64,000 nt of DNA from Halostagnicola kamekurae (GCF_900116205.1 NZ_FOZS01000003.1:124001-188000), one strand, 5' to 3'. Positions 8,528 through 18,287 are shown, numbered from the stretch's first letter. A program made the numbers and translations. Notes: a model not told the origin generated them from the letters alone.

Positions 8528-9451
8528 ATGCAGAACGCTCGCGTGCTCGTAACGGGCGCGACGGGATTCATCGGATCGAATCTCGCGAACTCGCTCGCCG
8601 AGGACAACGAGGTCGTCGCACTCGACAACGGCTATCTCGGCACGCCCGAGAACCTCACGGAGGCCGTGACCTACGTCGAGGCAGACGTCCGTGACGAAGA
8701 GTTGCCGACAGACGTGGACGTCGTGTTTCACCTCGCGGCGCTCTCGAGTCGACAGATGCTCGAGGAAAATCCGCGCGAGGGAGCCGAAGTGAACATCGAG
8801 GGATTCGTCAACGTCGTCGAACAGGCGATGGCGGACGGCTGTCGAACGATCGTCTACGCGTCGACCTCGTCGATCTATGGAAGTCGACAGTCGCCGACGC
8901 CCGAAGCCACCGACATCGAAGCCTCGACGGGCTACGACGCGTCGATGCTCGGACGGGAGCGGTACGCGGAGTACTACAACAACTTCTACGACGAACTGAC
9001 GCTCGCGGGAATGCGATTCTTCTCGGTCTATCAGGGCTTCGGCGGCGCCGAAGCGCACAAGGGAACCTACGCGAACACGGTCTCGCAGTTCACCGACGAC
9101 ATCGCAAACGGCGATTCGCCCGTGCTGTGGGGTGACGGCACGCAAACGCGGGATTTCACGCACATCGACGACATCGTTCGCGGCCTCGAGACGGCCGCCG
9201 ACCACGAACTTGCGGGCGCGTACAACCTCGGGACCGGCGAGCCCTACTCGTTCAACGAAACGGTCGACCTGATCAACGAGGCTCTCGGGACGGACGTCGA
9301 ACCCGTCTACGAACCGGTTCCCCTCGAGAACTACATCTACCACACCTGCGCCGACATCTCGAAGATTCGGGACGAAACCGGCTGGGAGCCCCGAATCGAC
9401 TTCGAAGAGGGGGTCGAGCGCGTCTGCGAATCGTACCGCTCGGCGGACTGA
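8528..9451 (+). CDS. NAD-dependent sugar-nucleotide epimerase/dehydratase, atypical active site
   Basis: A 307-residue extended short-chain dehydrogenase. VLVTGATGFIGSNL (residues 6-19) is the Rossmann NAD motif, HLAALSS follows, YASTSSIYG contains the catalytic Ser region, and later GDGTQTRDFTHIDD and YNLGTGEP are typical of GalE/RmlB-like epimerases. The catalytic Tyr-x3-Lys is Tyr-Asp-Ala-Ser-Met (YDASMLGRERYAEYY), so the Lys is replaced by Met (codon ATG). The enzyme may be inactive in the canonical reaction or use another mechanism. A TATA-like stretch (attcatatataaacg) lies about 25-30 bp before the ATG. It neighbours the glycan locus, and a nucleotide-sugar role is likely. Confidence 0.8.
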   Translation: MQNARVLVTGATGFIGSNLANSLAEDNEVVALDNGYLGTPENLTEAVTYVEADVRDEELPTDVDVVFHLAALSSRQMLEENPREGAEVNIEGFVNVVEQAMADGCRTIVYASTSSIYGSRQSPTPEATDIEASTGYDASMLGRERYAEYYNNFYDELTLAGMRFFSVYQGFGGAEAHKGTYANTVSQFTDDIANGDSPVLWGDGTQTRDFTHIDDIVRGLETAADHELAGAYNLGTGEPYSFNETVDLINEALGTDVEPVYEPVPLENYIYHTCADISKIRDETGWEPRIDFEEGVERVCESYRSAD

Positions 9452-9598
9452 ACGAATACGAACTGAGCGCGCTATCGGACGACCGAGAAGGGCCTCGTTC
9501 TCGAGCGATCGACGTGCGGACGACGCCGGCCGATAGTCTCCTCGAGGCGATGCAAATCAAAGTTGCTATGGTCCCCACACCCCGAAGGGAGAGATAGA

Positions 9599-10375
9599 AT
9601 GGTACACGTCAGCGTCATCGGGTGCGGGAACATGGGTTCGGCCCTCGTTCGGGGCCTCGCTCGGAACGGAACTCACACGGTCACTGCCTGTGACGTCGAC
9701 CCGCAGGCTCTCGAAGCGGTCTCGGAACTGTGTTCGAACACGACGACGGACCTCGAGACGGCGGCCGAGGCCGACATCGTCTTCAGCGTCGTCAAACCGG
9801 ATATCACGGCGTCGATCGTCGAGGATCTAGATCTCTCCGCGGAACAGACGCTCGTCTCGATCGCGGCCGGCGTCTCGACGGACGTCCTCGAGGCGCGGAC
9901 GGACGCGACGGTCGTCCGACTGATGCCGAACCTCGCGGCGGAGTCCGGGAACATGGCCGGTGCGATCTCCGGGGAGACGATCGACGACGACGTCGTCGCC
10001 GTACTCGAGGAGGTCGGCATCGTCGTCGAGATCGACGAGGACCAGATGGATATCGCGACGGCGGTCAACGGGAGTGGCCCTGCGTTCGTGTTTTATCTCC
10101 TGAACGCGGTCAAGCAGGCCGGCGTATCCAGCGGCCTCGATCCCGAAAAGGCCGAAGTTCTGGCCGCACAGACGTTCAAAGGCGCCGCAGAGACCGTCCT
10201 GCGCGACGACCGAAGCACGGACGAACTCATCGAGGCGGTCTGCTCGCCGAAGGGCACGACGATCGAGGGGATGAACGTGCTCCGAGAGAGCACCGTCGAA
10301 GAGACGGTCGAGGCGGCGGTGATCGCGGCCGAAGAACGATCTAGGGAGCTCGCAGAGGAAGTGTCCAATGAGTAA
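9599..10375 (+). CDS. proC: pyrroline-5-carboxylate reductase
   Basis: A 258-residue enzyme for the last step of proline synthesis (P5C + NAD(P)H to proline). The N-terminal Rossmann motif is [23 protein letters not shown] follows the dinucleotide domain, and [13 protein letters not shown] and the C-terminal [10 protein letters not shown] block are the family signature. ATG 9599 gives the conserved MVHVSVIG start. Its stop overlaps the proB start by 8 nt, so proC-proB-proA form one coupled operon in the order of the pathway reversed. Confidence 0.93.
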   Translation: MVHVSVIGCGNMGSALVRGLARNGTHTVTACDVDPQALEAVSELCSNTTTDLETAAEADIVFSVVKPDITASIVEDLDLSAEQTLVSIAAGVSTDVLEARTDATVVRLMPNLAAESGNMAGAISGETIDDDVVAVLEEVGIVVEIDEDQMDIATAVNGSGPAFVFYLLNAVKQAGVSSGLDPEKAEVLAAQTFKGAAETVLRDDRSTDELIEAVCSPKGTTIEGMNVLRESTVEETVEAAVIAAEERSRELAEEVSNE

Positions 10376-11201
10376 TACGACGGAACTCGGCGACGTCGAA
10401 ACCGCGAGACGGCTCGCTGCAGATGCCGATCGCGCGGTCGTGAAGGCGGGGACGAACTCGCTGACCGACGACCAGTCAAATCTCGACGACGACAAGCTCG
10501 ACAAGCTCGTCGACGACGTACAGGACCTGCGCTCGAGCGGGACCGACGTACTGCTCGTCTCGTCCGGGGCGGTCGGTGCGGGGAAGGGACGGGTCGGCTA
10601 CGAAAGCGAGACCGTCGAGCAGTCGCAGGCGCTTTCGACCGTCGGCCAGTCGCACCTGATGCATCGGTACACGGAGAGCTTCGACCGGTACGACCAGAAG
10701 GTCGCCCAGATCCTCATCACCCAGAGCGACCTCGACAACCCGGATCGGTTCACCAACTTCACGAACACGATCGAGACGCTCCTCGAGTGGGGCATCGTCC
10801 CGATCATCAACGAGAACGACGCCGTCACGACCGAAGAGATCCGGATCGGCGACAACGACATGCTCTCGTCGTCGATCGCGATCGGGTCCGAAGCCGATCT
10901 GCTGGTGACGCTGACCGACGTCGGCGGCGTCTACCGGGAGAACCCGAAGGACAACCCCGACGCGGAACGGATCGAGGCGGTCGGGCACAACTACGGGGAG
11001 GTCCAGGATCTGATCGACAGCAGTTCGACTGCGTCCTTCGGCGGGATACAAACGAAAGTCGCTGGCGCTCGCTCGGTGAGCGAGCACGGAATCCCCGCCA
11101 TAATCGCCAGGTCGACCGAGGACGGGGTTCTCGAAAAAATCGATGCTGGCAAACCCGTGGGCACCGTGTTCATCCCCACGAACGGTGACACCGATGACTG
11201 A
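10368..11201 (+). CDS. proB: glutamate 5-kinase
   Basis: A 277-residue amino-acid-kinase-fold protein that phosphorylates glutamate, the first committed step of proline synthesis. [13 protein letters not shown] is the phosphate-binding N-terminus, [14 protein letters not shown] follows, then PIINENDAV and [11 protein letters not shown] (substrate and Mg site), and the [12 protein letters not shown] loop. It lacks the C-terminal PUA domain of E. coli ProB (about 367 aa), so its feedback behaviour may differ. It overlaps proC (8 nt) and proA (8 nt). Confidence 0.92.
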   Translation: MSNTTELGDVETARRLAADADRAVVKAGTNSLTDDQSNLDDDKLDKLVDDVQDLRSSGTDVLLVSSGAVGAGKGRVGYESETVEQSQALSTVGQSHLMHRYTESFDRYDQKVAQILITQSDLDNPDRFTNFTNTIETLLEWGIVPIINENDAVTTEEIRIGDNDMLSSSIAIGSEADLLVTLTDVGGVYRENPKDNPDAERIEAVGHNYGEVQDLIDSSSTASFGGIQTKVAGARSVSEHGIPAIIARSTEDGVLEKIDAGKPVGTVFIPTNGDTDD

Positions 11202-12498
11202 GAAATCCCCCGAAACGAAGGTTGCGGAGGCACAGACCGCGGCCCTCGAGCTCGCGAAGCTGTCCGACGAGCGACGGTCGGCGGCGATCGTCTCGATCGC
11301 CGACGCGATCGAGGACCGAAGCGACGAGATCCTGGCGGCCAACGAGACGGATGTCCGCGAGGCCGAGGCGCTCCTCGAGGACGGCGAGTACACGCAGGCG
11401 CTGGTCGATCGCCTGAAGCTCTCGCCGTCGAAACTCGAGAGCATCGCGGAAATGGTCCGGAGCGTCGCCGAGCAGGACGATCCGCTCGGTGCGACACAGA
11501 CGGCCAGACGCCTCGACGAGGGGCTCGAACTGTACAAACGCACCGTGCCGATCGGCGTGATCGGCTCGATCTTCGAGTCGCGACCCGACGCGCTCGTCCA
11601 GATCGCCGCGCTCAGCCTCAAATCCGGAAACTCGGTGATCCTCAAAGGCGGGAGCGAAGCGAGCGAGTCGAACCGGATCCTCTTCGAGATCATTCGGGAG
11701 GCGACCGCCGACGTGCCGACCGGCTGGGCGCAGCTCATCGAGGCGCGCGCCGACGTCGACGCCTTACTCGAGATGGACGACTCGATCGACCTGCTGATGC
11801 CCCGCGGGAGTTCGGGGTTCGTCAGCTACATTCAGGACAACACGAGCATCCCCGTCCTCGGTCACACGGAAGGGATCTGTCACGTCTACGTCGACGAGGA
11901 CGCCGACCAATCGATGGCGGTGGATATCGCTTACGACGCCAAGGTGCAGTACCCGGCGGTCTGTAACGCGGTCGAGACGCTGCTGGTCCACGAGGCCGTT
12001 GCCGAATCGTTCCTTCCCGAGATGGCCGACCGATACGCCGAGGCCGGTGTCGAGTTGCGCGGCGACGACCGCGCCCGCGAGATCGTCGACATGGCGCCTG
12101 CGACGGACGACGACTGGGCGAGCGAGTACGGCGACCTGATCCTGTCGATCAAAGTCGTCGACTCGCTCGAGTCGGCGCTCGCACACATCACGACCTACGG
12201 CTCGAAGCACACGGAGTCGATCGTCACCGACGATTCGGATCGTGCAGACGAGTTCATGCGGAGTCTCGACTCGGCGAGCGTGTTCCACAACGCCTCGACC
12301 CGGTTCGCCGACGGCTACCGGTTCGGGCTCGGCGCCGAAGTGGGCATCAGCACCGGTAAGATCCACGCCAGAGGACCAGTCGGTCTCGAGGGGCTGACGA
12401 CCTACCAGTACTACCTCGAGGGCGACGGCCACCGCGTCGCGACCTACGCCGGCGAGGACGCCAAACCGTTCCTCCACGAAGAAATCGAAGACAATTAA
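11194..12498 (+). CDS. proA: glutamate-5-semialdehyde dehydrogenase (gamma-glutamyl phosphate reductase)
   Basis: A 434-residue ALDH-superfamily enzyme reducing glutamyl-5-phosphate to the semialdehyde. Visible are [29 protein letters not shown] (NADP site), and the catalytic Cys in [14 protein letters not shown], with [20 protein letters not shown] near the C-terminus, the classic ProA signature. ATG 11194 overlaps the end of proB by 8 nt, making translational coupling likely. The length matches bacterial ProA (about 417 aa). Confidence 0.93.
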   Translation: MTEKSPETKVAEAQTAALELAKLSDERRSAAIVSIADAIEDRSDEILAANETDVREAEALLEDGEYTQALVDRLKLSPSKLESIAEMVRSVAEQDDPLGATQTARRLDEGLELYKRTVPIGVIGSIFESRPDALVQIAALSLKSGNSVILKGGSEASESNRILFEIIREATADVPTGWAQLIEARADVDALLEMDDSIDLLMPRGSSGFVSYIQDNTSIPVLGHTEGICHVYVDEDADQSMAVDIAYDAKVQYPAVCNAVETLLVHEAVAESFLPEMADRYAEAGVELRGDDRAREIVDMAPATDDDWASEYGDLILSIKVVDSLESALAHITTYGSKHTESIVTDDSDRADEFMRSLDSASVFHNASTRFADGYRFGLGAEVGISTGKIHARGPVGLEGLTTYQYYLEGDGHRVATYAGEDAKPFLHEEIEDN

Positions 12499-12539
12499 TC
12501 CGCGAGCGAAGCGACGCGGTCTGATTTTCGTCGTCCGGT

Positions 12540-12974
12540 TCAGTCGTCGGCAACGGCGAACAGACCGTCCGAATCGACCTCGAGACCGTCGTTCGCGGCG
12601 GCTGCCGACTCGGAAGCGGTTTCGGTATCGGGCTCGAGCGGCGTCATCTCGACGACGAGACCCCCGGTATCGATCGATGCCGAGACGGCGTCGACGCGGC
12701 GACGGTACTCCGTCGCGTGCTTGCTCGAGGTGTTGATTCGAACGCGCTCTTCGAGCAGGTCGACGGCCGCGAGCGCCTCGACTTTTCGGTACGCCGTCGA
12801 ACTCGGAATGTCACACCTATCAGACAGTTCAGTGGCGGTGAGCGATTCCTCGCGCGTTGCCTCGAGGATGGCCCGACAGTCGGGATCGGTGAGCGCCTCG
12901 AGGACGGTCTGTGCGTCTTCGGAGTCCTCGAGAACGGTCGACCGCCGCCGGGTCTGAGAGAAGGTCGTGCTCAT
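12540..12974 (-). CDS. winged-helix (ArsR-like) transcriptional regulator
   Basis: A 144-residue DNA-binding protein. Residues about 20-85 form a winged helix: VLEALTDPDCRAILEA, then LTATELSDRCDIPSSTAYRK (helix-turn-helix), VEALAAVDLLEERVRI and the wing. The C-terminal 55 residues are acidic and low complexity. ATG 12974 is chosen because the conserved domain begins soon after. It is divergently placed from the HTH_10 regulator at 13120, with about 145 bp between them for shared control. The target and signal are unknown. No metal-binding Cys are seen, so it is not a metal-sensing ArsR. Confidence 0.8.
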   Translation of the reverse strand: MSTTFSQTRRRSTVLEDSEDAQTVLEALTDPDCRAILEATREESLTATELSDRCDIPSSTAYRKVEALAAVDLLEERVRINTSSKHATEYRRRVDAVSASIDTGGLVVEMTPLEPDTETASESAAAANDGLEVDSDGLFAVADD

Positions 12975-13119
12975 TGTCTTAGATACTACTATCACCGCCG
13001 CCGACACCAATTGAATCCCCACAAATACAGGGTGGTTTATGAGGGGGCGAGTGACTCGGCTGTGACGGACACCGACGCCAGCGCAGAATTTAGGAGGCAA
13101 GCCCCCACAGTAGGAGACA

Positions 13120-13785
13120 ATGCCCTCGGGGATTCGAGCGGAGGTGAAACTCATCGATCCGGACGGCTGTGTCGTAACCCAGGCCGCGACAGCGGCGAGC
13201 GGGACCGTCCAGTCCGTCTCGAAGAGCGTGAACCCGGACCGACCCGAACGCGTCTCCGAGGAGTTCGTGCTACAGGCTGGAGAGTACCCCGACGAATTCG
13301 AGACCGACGTCGAGCTCTCGTCGGTCTTTTCGTACGGCTCGAGCGAGGTGTACCGGTTCGATCGAGAACTCGGCCGGGGCTGTCCCTGCGAACGTATCGA
13401 ACGCCACGATTCGCCCGTCATCGACGTTCACGCAGACGAATCCGCGTTGTTCCTTACCTTTCACGCGCCGGACATGGAGGGGCTACAGGCGATTATCGGC
13501 GATTTGCGTCGTCGATACTCGAACCTCGACGTCCAGCGACTCTTGCAGTCACAGCAAGACCGCGCAGAACAGCAACTCGTCTTCGTCGATCGAAGCACGC
13601 TGACGGACCGGCAACTGGAGGTGTTGGAGACGGCCCACGGGATGGGCTACTTCGAGCATCCGAAACGAGCTAACGCCAGCGAAGTCGCGGACGAACTCGG
13701 AATTTCCGGAACGACGTTCAGCGAACACCTCTCGGCCGCCCAGACGAAACTACTCGATGCGATCCTCGAGTACGAATCGGGGTGA
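13120..13785 (+). CDS. HTH_10 (bacterio-opsin activator-type) regulator
   Basis: A 221-residue haloarchaeal regulator. The N-terminal roughly 140 residues form a BAT-like sensory/dimer domain including FDRELGRGCPCERIERH, a Cys-x-Cys candidate redox or metal site. The C-terminal domain starts VFVDRSTLTDRQLEVLETAHGMGYFEHPKR and contains the helix-turn-helix SEVADELGISGTTFSEHLS, the PF04967 hallmark. Length and order match the common haloarchaeal BAT-like family, which contains oxygen and light responsive regulators. It lies divergent from the winged-helix gene. Confidence 0.85.
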   Translation: MPSGIRAEVKLIDPDGCVVTQAATAASGTVQSVSKSVNPDRPERVSEEFVLQAGEYPDEFETDVELSSVFSYGSSEVYRFDRELGRGCPCERIERHDSPVIDVHADESALFLTFHAPDMEGLQAIIGDLRRRYSNLDVQRLLQSQQDRAEQQLVFVDRSTLTDRQLEVLETAHGMGYFEHPKRANASEVADELGISGTTFSEHLSAAQTKLLDAILEYESG

Positions 13786-13930
13786 TCGACGATGCGCGCC
13801 GGCCGCGCTCGAGTGACTCGATCAAGAAAGCTTCGGGAACTACTGGCGGTCGGCAGCGAACCGCAATCCTATATGCAATGGACACACAGGAGTGTACAAC
13901 GACGAACAAGTCACAGGTTCGACCACCCTC

Positions 13931-14080
13931 ATGAGTAGATACGAATTTACCTGTCCGGACTGCGAGCAAGCGATCGAGGTCAACGAGTCGATGCGCGAGG
14001 CCACGTTGGCCCACGGCTGTCCGGTCTGTAGCGCCGACGTCTCGGCCACGGATTTCGTTCAGAAACAACAGACGAACTGA
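13931..14080 (+). CDS. small CPxC-type zinc ribbon protein
   Basis: A 49-residue protein with two Cys pairs, FTCPDCEQ at residues 7-14 and HGCPVCSA at about 29-36, spaced as in a zinc ribbon. Small zinc proteins of this CPxCG-related type are abundant in haloarchaea and several are known to matter for stress and biofilm phenotypes in Haloferax. ATG 13931 follows a Thr/Leu-rich upstream stretch with no coding character. It is a stand-alone gene between a regulator and a convergent flavoprotein; its function is unknown. Confidence 0.75.
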   Translation: MSRYEFTCPDCEQAIEVNESMREATLAHGCPVCSADVSATDFVQKQQTN

Positions 14081-14098
14081 CGGCCGATCGCCGTTGCG

Positions 14099-14551
14099 TT
14101 AGGCCGATCGGTCGATATCCGTCCGACGGCCGTTGAGCGAGTCAGGCTCGAGCCGGTAGAGTTCGATGTCGAGGTCTTGTTTTCCGCGCGCCCAGATTTC
14201 GAACAGCGGGCGCTTCGCACTGCCGTACTGGGCGATCTGTTCCGGCGTCAGTTCCGACGGCGGGAGCGACTCGAGGACGCCGGTCGCGACGACGCTCCGA
14301 TAGGTCTCGCCCTGTTCGTCGTAGACGACGAGTCGAGCCGACGGCGACGACTCGAGGAACTGTCGTTTCTCGCTTTCCGGCGTCGAGACGAGCCGCAGGT
14401 AGATCACTCGCTCGTCGGCGTCGTACCCGTAGGAAATGGGAATTGCGTAGGGTTCGTCCTCGCGCGCGAGCGAGAGTACCCCCGTTTCGTGCGCGGCGAG
14501 GAAGGCGTCGATCGCCTCGTCGGTCATCGCAGTCTCCTGATCGATAGCCAT
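14099..14551 (-). CDS. pyridoxamine 5'-phosphate oxidase-like flavin-binding protein
   Basis: A 150-residue split-barrel protein. The N-terminus has the helix MTDEAIDAFLAAHETGVLSL, then the strand pattern YAIPISYGYDADERVIYLRL of the PNPOx-like/general stress FMN-binding group, followed by ARLVVYDEQGETYRSVVATG. Haloarchaea carry many such proteins; some bind FMN, F420 or haem, and their substrates are mostly unknown. ATG 14551 is chosen because family members begin just before this helix. It faces divergently away from the cupin gene at 14703. Confidence 0.8.
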   Translation of the reverse strand: MAIDQETAMTDEAIDAFLAAHETGVLSLAREDEPYAIPISYGYDADERVIYLRLVSTPESEKRQFLESSPSARLVVYDEQGETYRSVVATGVLESLPPSELTPEQIAQYGSAKRPLFEIWARGKQDLDIELYRLEPDSLNGRRTDIDRSA

Positions 14552-14702
14552 CGTTTCGGTGACTCGAGCAAGGGCGAACACGCTCTTTATAGTTGCCATC
14601 GCGCCGAGGGCCGAACGAGCGTTCGTACCCGGCCCGTAACGGGAGTCGACCGAACCGGTTCGGACCAAACGTCATCCGTCGTCGTTCCCAATTGCGTGCC
14701 GA

Positions 14703-15035
14703 ATGACCGATTCCACGACTCGGAGCCCATCGTCGACCGAACGCGTCTCGCTCGAGACGCTCGAGGGAGAGCCACACGCGCGAGTCTTTGAGGGAGAGCC
14801 GAAAACGGTTCGGCTAACGCTGGCTGAAGGCCAACAGGTTCCGGCGCACGCCCATCCCGGTCGGCAGGTCGTGTTCCACGTACTCGAGGGGCGAATGACC
14901 GTCACGGTCGGCGAAGACCGCCACGAACTGCGCGCGGGCGAACTGCTCAGGTTCGACGGCGAGCGCGAGGTTTCGCCGAAAGCTCTCGAGCGAAGCGTTG
15001 CAATCGTGGTACTCGCCCAGAACGCGACCGAGTAG
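14703..15035 (+). CDS. single-domain cupin
   Basis: A 110-residue cupin. The conserved barrel motifs are PAHAHPGRQVVFHVLEG (metal ligands His-x-His and Glu-like positions; the usual Glu is replaced in QVVF) and a second motif around LRAGELLRFDGEREV. The acidic Ser/Thr-rich N-terminal 35 residues may be flexible. Small cupins may bind metal and small ligands or protect from oxidative stress; no specific reaction can be assigned. Confidence 0.78.
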   Translation: MTDSTTRSPSSTERVSLETLEGEPHARVFEGEPKTVRLTLAEGQQVPAHAHPGRQVVFHVLEGRMTVTVGEDRHELRAGELLRFDGEREVSPKALERSVAIVVLAQNATE

Positions 15036-15176
15036 GCTCGAGCGCGGTTTGTGATCCGCAGTGACTCGCGTGTAGCTGGTAACTCGAGGTCAGATGCGAA
15101 GTCGCGGCACGATCCCAGCCGCGGATCCACAGCAGAGTGAGAGTCCACGGGGACGTCAGAGCCAGTCGAGCCTGAA

Positions 15177-15539
15177 TCAACTGGAGTCCTGTTTCGCGTC
15201 CTCGATCAACGCCGCGAGTTTCTCGTCCACGATCGATTTGAACGCGTCCTCGGTGAGCCCCCGCTGGACGTCGACCGTGAGCATCGCGTCGCAATCGTCG
15301 ACGATTTCGGGAGCCCACGTACCCTCCGCGAGCTTCGATTCGTCGGTGACGATCGCCTCGCCGTCTTCGATGTCGATGAAGGCCGTAACGGTGTTCCAGA
15401 GATCGACGCGTGCCGTCGATGCCTCTTCGTAGAGGCCCGACAGTTCCGTGTCTTCGATCGGATTCGATCGGACCGCCTCGCGCAGTTGCTCGAGGGCGGC
15501 CGCGTCGGCTGTGAGTTCGTTCGACTCGTCGTCCGTCAT
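15177..15539 (-). CDS. hypothetical acidic haloarchaeal protein
   Basis: A 120-residue soluble acidic protein I do not recognise. It has a helical N-terminal part (ELTADAAALEQLREAVRSN), a central beta-like stretch (VDLWNTVTAFIDIEDGEAIV) and a helical C-terminus (TEDAFKSIVDEKLAALIEDAK). There are no Cys residues in motifs and no signal or membrane segment. Regular codon usage like its neighbours supports real coding. ATG 15539 is preferred over GTG/ATG codons four positions upstream. Confidence 0.6.
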   Translation of the reverse strand: MTDDESNELTADAAALEQLREAVRSNPIEDTELSGLYEEASTARVDLWNTVTAFIDIEDGEAIVTDESKLAEGTWAPEIVDDCDAMLTVDVQRGLTEDAFKSIVDEKLAALIEDAKQDSS

Positions 15540-15745
15540 CGACCCCACCACCGAACTGATGATCTGATACGCATACAGGTACGCGACAGGTTAGCGATCC
15601 AAACGTAAGTGCCTCACTCTTCGGGCCCATTCGTGATTGGCTCACACATTACTACGGGAGAGTAGAACTGACAGATTCCAGTCGAACAGTGAAACAATCG
15701 AACTATTTCCACACTAATTTGTATCCGTCGCCGCGATGGTTCGAC

Positions 15746-16813
15746 ATGGAACCCCTCGAAGTCGGTGGACGCATATTGGCGGGACTGATTCTCATCGGGT
15801 TGAACGCGTTCTTCGTCGCGATCGAGTTCGCGTTGACTCGAGCGCGACAGTATCCCAAGTCGGAGTTCGACACGCCGTCGCTCCAGCTCGCCTGGGACAT
15901 GACCGACGACCTCGAGTTCTACCTGACGACGTGTCAGGTCTGGATCTCGGGGACGAGTATCGCGCTGGGGATGGTCGCAGAACCCGGGCTTGCAGCGTTG
16001 TTCGAACCGGTGTTCCAGAATACGGTGCTGGCATCGATCGGCGCCGGCTCGTTGCTCGGATTCTTGATCATCAACCTGGTCCACCTGACCCACGGCGAAC
16101 AGACGCCGACGTACCTCGGCGTCGAGCGATCGAAACAGGTCTGTAAGTACGGTGCGCGACCGCTGTACTACTTCTCAAAGGTCCTCGCCCCGGCGATCAA
16201 GTTCGGAGATTGGGTCGCCAAGGGGACACTCGGCCTGTTCGGTATCGAGATGACCGGCGCGTGGCGCGAAACTGAACGAGACGTCATCGAGTCCCGAGCC
16301 GACCTCCGAAAACGCGTTGGATCGGCTCTCGAGGAAGGTGACGTTCCGGACGAACGACGCGAAGAAGTGATGAACGCACTCGAGATCGGCGAGCGGGCGA
16401 TCAGCGAAGTGATGGTATCTCCCGACGATATCGTCACGCTGTCGACCGACGACGACGCCGAAACGAACTTCCAGCGGATGGAAGACAGTCCACAAACCCG
16501 GTACCCGCTCGTCGGCGAGGACATGACCGATTTTCAGGGAATCGTCTACACGCCGGTGTTGCTCAGACACCGAGAGCAACTCACTGACAACGGTCTCGAT
16601 TTCGCCGAGTTGGCCGCGCCGCCGATGACGCTCTCGCCGGATACGACCGTCAGCGATGCGATCGACCAGTTCCAGGCGGAGAGTCAGGAACTCGCGCTGG
16701 TGATCGAAGACGGCGACGTAGCCGGTCTGGTGACCGTGACGGATCTGCTCGAGGTGATCATGGGAGATATCGAAGATCCGCTCGACGCCGAACAGGCCGG
16801 ATCGGTCGAGTAA
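15746..16813 (+). CDS. CNNM/DUF21 membrane protein with CBS domain pair
   Basis: A 355-residue protein. The N-terminal DUF21 domain (about residues 1-170) has FFVAIEFALTRAR, GTSIALGMVAEPGLA and LVHLTHGEQTPTYLGV. A CBS pair follows (about 215-345) with ISEVMVSPDDIVTL and LALVIEDGDVAGLVTVTDLLEVIMGDIEDP. The family (CNNM/MpfA/CorB) transports or regulates Mg2+ with ATP binding to CBS. The C-terminal CorC_HlyC domain is absent, as in many archaeal members. ATG 15746 begins the membrane domain; an upstream GTG frame is less convincing. Confidence 0.85.
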   Translation: MEPLEVGGRILAGLILIGLNAFFVAIEFALTRARQYPKSEFDTPSLQLAWDMTDDLEFYLTTCQVWISGTSIALGMVAEPGLAALFEPVFQNTVLASIGAGSLLGFLIINLVHLTHGEQTPTYLGVERSKQVCKYGARPLYYFSKVLAPAIKFGDWVAKGTLGLFGIEMTGAWRETERDVIESRADLRKRVGSALEEGDVPDERREEVMNALEIGERAISEVMVSPDDIVTLSTDDDAETNFQRMEDSPQTRYPLVGEDMTDFQGIVYTPVLLRHREQLTDNGLDFAELAAPPMTLSPDTTVSDAIDQFQAESQELALVIEDGDVAGLVTVTDLLEVIMGDIEDPLDAEQAGSVE

Positions 16814-16875
16814 CCGAACGGTCCAGATCGAGTGCAGTCTGGTCCTTTTTGGTGTTTGCAACCGTGTACGTAACC

Positions 16876-17334
16876 GTGTACGACGAGATATTAGTCCCGA
16901 CAGATGGCAGCGGCGCGAGCGTTGCGGCGGTCGAACACGCGATCAGCATCGCGAAGCCACACGATGCGACGGTCCACTTCCTGCACGTTATCGACGTGGG
17001 AACCGAGATGTCGGCGTCCGGGCTCGGAACGATCGCACCGGAACTATCGAAAAGCCTCGAGCAGCGGGGAAACGACGCGCTCGACGACGCCGTGGAACGA
17101 GCCGAATCGGAGGGAGTCCAGTTCGAGCGAACGATCCTCGAGGGGACTCCACAGGAGGCGATAACCGACTACAGCAGCGACCACGCGGTTGATCTCATCG
17201 TTATGGGACGCAGCGGCCGCTCCGGACTCAAAGAGCGCATCATCGGCAGTTCGACGGATCGCGTTATCCGATCCGGTGAAGCTCCCGTGCTCGTCGCACA
17301 CGAAGAGGGGGAGGAAGCGGAAGACTCGGAGTGA
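16876..17334 (+). CDS. universal stress protein (UspA)
   Basis: A 152-residue single UspA domain. It starts YDEILVPTDGSGASVAAVEHA and has the ATP loop GRSGRSGLKERIIGSSTDRV near residue 112. A GTG start at 16876 gives the exact family N-terminus; the frame extends upstream without homology. The acidic tail EEGEEAEDSE is haloarchaeal. It is placed 62 bp after the CNNM gene on the same strand and may share a transcript. Confidence 0.88.
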   Translation: MYDEILVPTDGSGASVAAVEHAISIAKPHDATVHFLHVIDVGTEMSASGLGTIAPELSKSLEQRGNDALDDAVERAESEGVQFERTILEGTPQEAITDYSSDHAVDLIVMGRSGRSGLKERIIGSSTDRVIRSGEAPVLVAHEEGEEAEDSE

Positions 17335-17565
17335 GCGTCCGAACGGTCCAAACGGCGCTCGATCCGAACAGCAGTCAGGGTGAGATGGCGAAGTCGGCGC
17401 GACCATTGGCTGTGTCATAATACACATAGGTTTCAGAGATTACCTCGATAAAAACTCGCGGGCTTACCGACTCGTAACCGCGCTGGAAATCGAATAGAGA
17501 CATAGTAAACGGACACGCTATATCTACGGCATATCGAATTTAGGCAGTGCGAAAAATTATTCGAA

Positions 17566-17590
17566 ATTTGAAAAGTTATATATTGATGGC
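17566..17590 (+). promoter_or_regulatory. dpsA promoter (TATA-like)
   Basis: An AT-rich tract (aaaagttatatattga) is centred about 30 bp before the dpsA ATG at 17610. A half-match to the iron-box core, TTTAGGC at 17539-17545, lies just upstream without the second arm, so direct iron-box control is only suggested. Confidence 0.55.
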
Positions 17591-17609
17591 GGACCAAGAG
17601 AGAATCGTA

Positions 17610-18155
17610 ATGAGCACACAGAAAACGATTCGCCAGCAGGAAGGAACCGTCGAAGAGAACGCGCTCAGACTCGAGCCCGAGAAGGCCGAACAGATCATCG
17701 ACGCGCTCAACACGGACCTCGCGGACGCCTACGTCCTCTACCACCAGCTCCACAAGCACCACTGGAACGTCGAGGGCGCGGAGTTCCTCGAGCTTCACGT
17801 CTTCCTGCAAGAAGTCTACGAAGACGTCGAGGACGCGGCCGACGACCTCGCCGAACGGCTCCAGGCCCTCGGCGGCGTCCCGCACGCGAATATGACGACT
17901 CTCGCCGAGCAAGCGACGGTCACCCCCGAAGACGAGGACGTCTACGACATCCGAACGTCGCTCGAAAACGACCTCGAGATGATGGGCGACATCATCGAGA
18001 GTACCCGCCAGCACATCGAACTCGCGGACGGACTCGGCGACTACGCGACGAGCGAAATGCTTCGCGAACAACTCGAGACGATCGAAGAACACGCCCACCA
18101 CGTCGAACACTACCTCGAGGACGATTCGCTGGTCGTCGAATCGGCGACACAGTAG
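17610..18155 (+). CDS. dpsA: DNA-protecting ferritin DpsA
   Basis: A 181-residue Dps-family ferritin. The start MSTQKTIRQQEGTVEENALR, YVLYHQLHKHHWNVEGAEF (ferroxidase His/Asp ligands shared between subunits) and LQEVYEDVEDAADDLAERL closely follow the characterised Halobacterium DpsA layout. It oxidises Fe2+ with peroxide and stores the iron in a dodecameric shell. ATG 17610 is chosen by this conserved N-terminus, although an in-frame ATG exists at 17586. Its location beside the iron-box region fits an iron homeostasis neighbourhood. Confidence 0.93.
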   Translation: MSTQKTIRQQEGTVEENALRLEPEKAEQIIDALNTDLADAYVLYHQLHKHHWNVEGAEFLELHVFLQEVYEDVEDAADDLAERLQALGGVPHANMTTLAEQATVTPEDEDVYDIRTSLENDLEMMGDIIESTRQHIELADGLGDYATSEMLREQLETIEEHAHHVEHYLEDDSLVVESATQ

Positions 18156-18287
18156 AAACCGGGCTCCTGAATCGCTCTGAGATCCGAACGAGGGGTCGAT
18201 CCGTCTCGATGGATCGGAGGAACTCCGTTCAATCGGTCGCCGCTCTGTCTCTCCGCTTGTCGATCGACCGATCGGCACACCGCCGTG

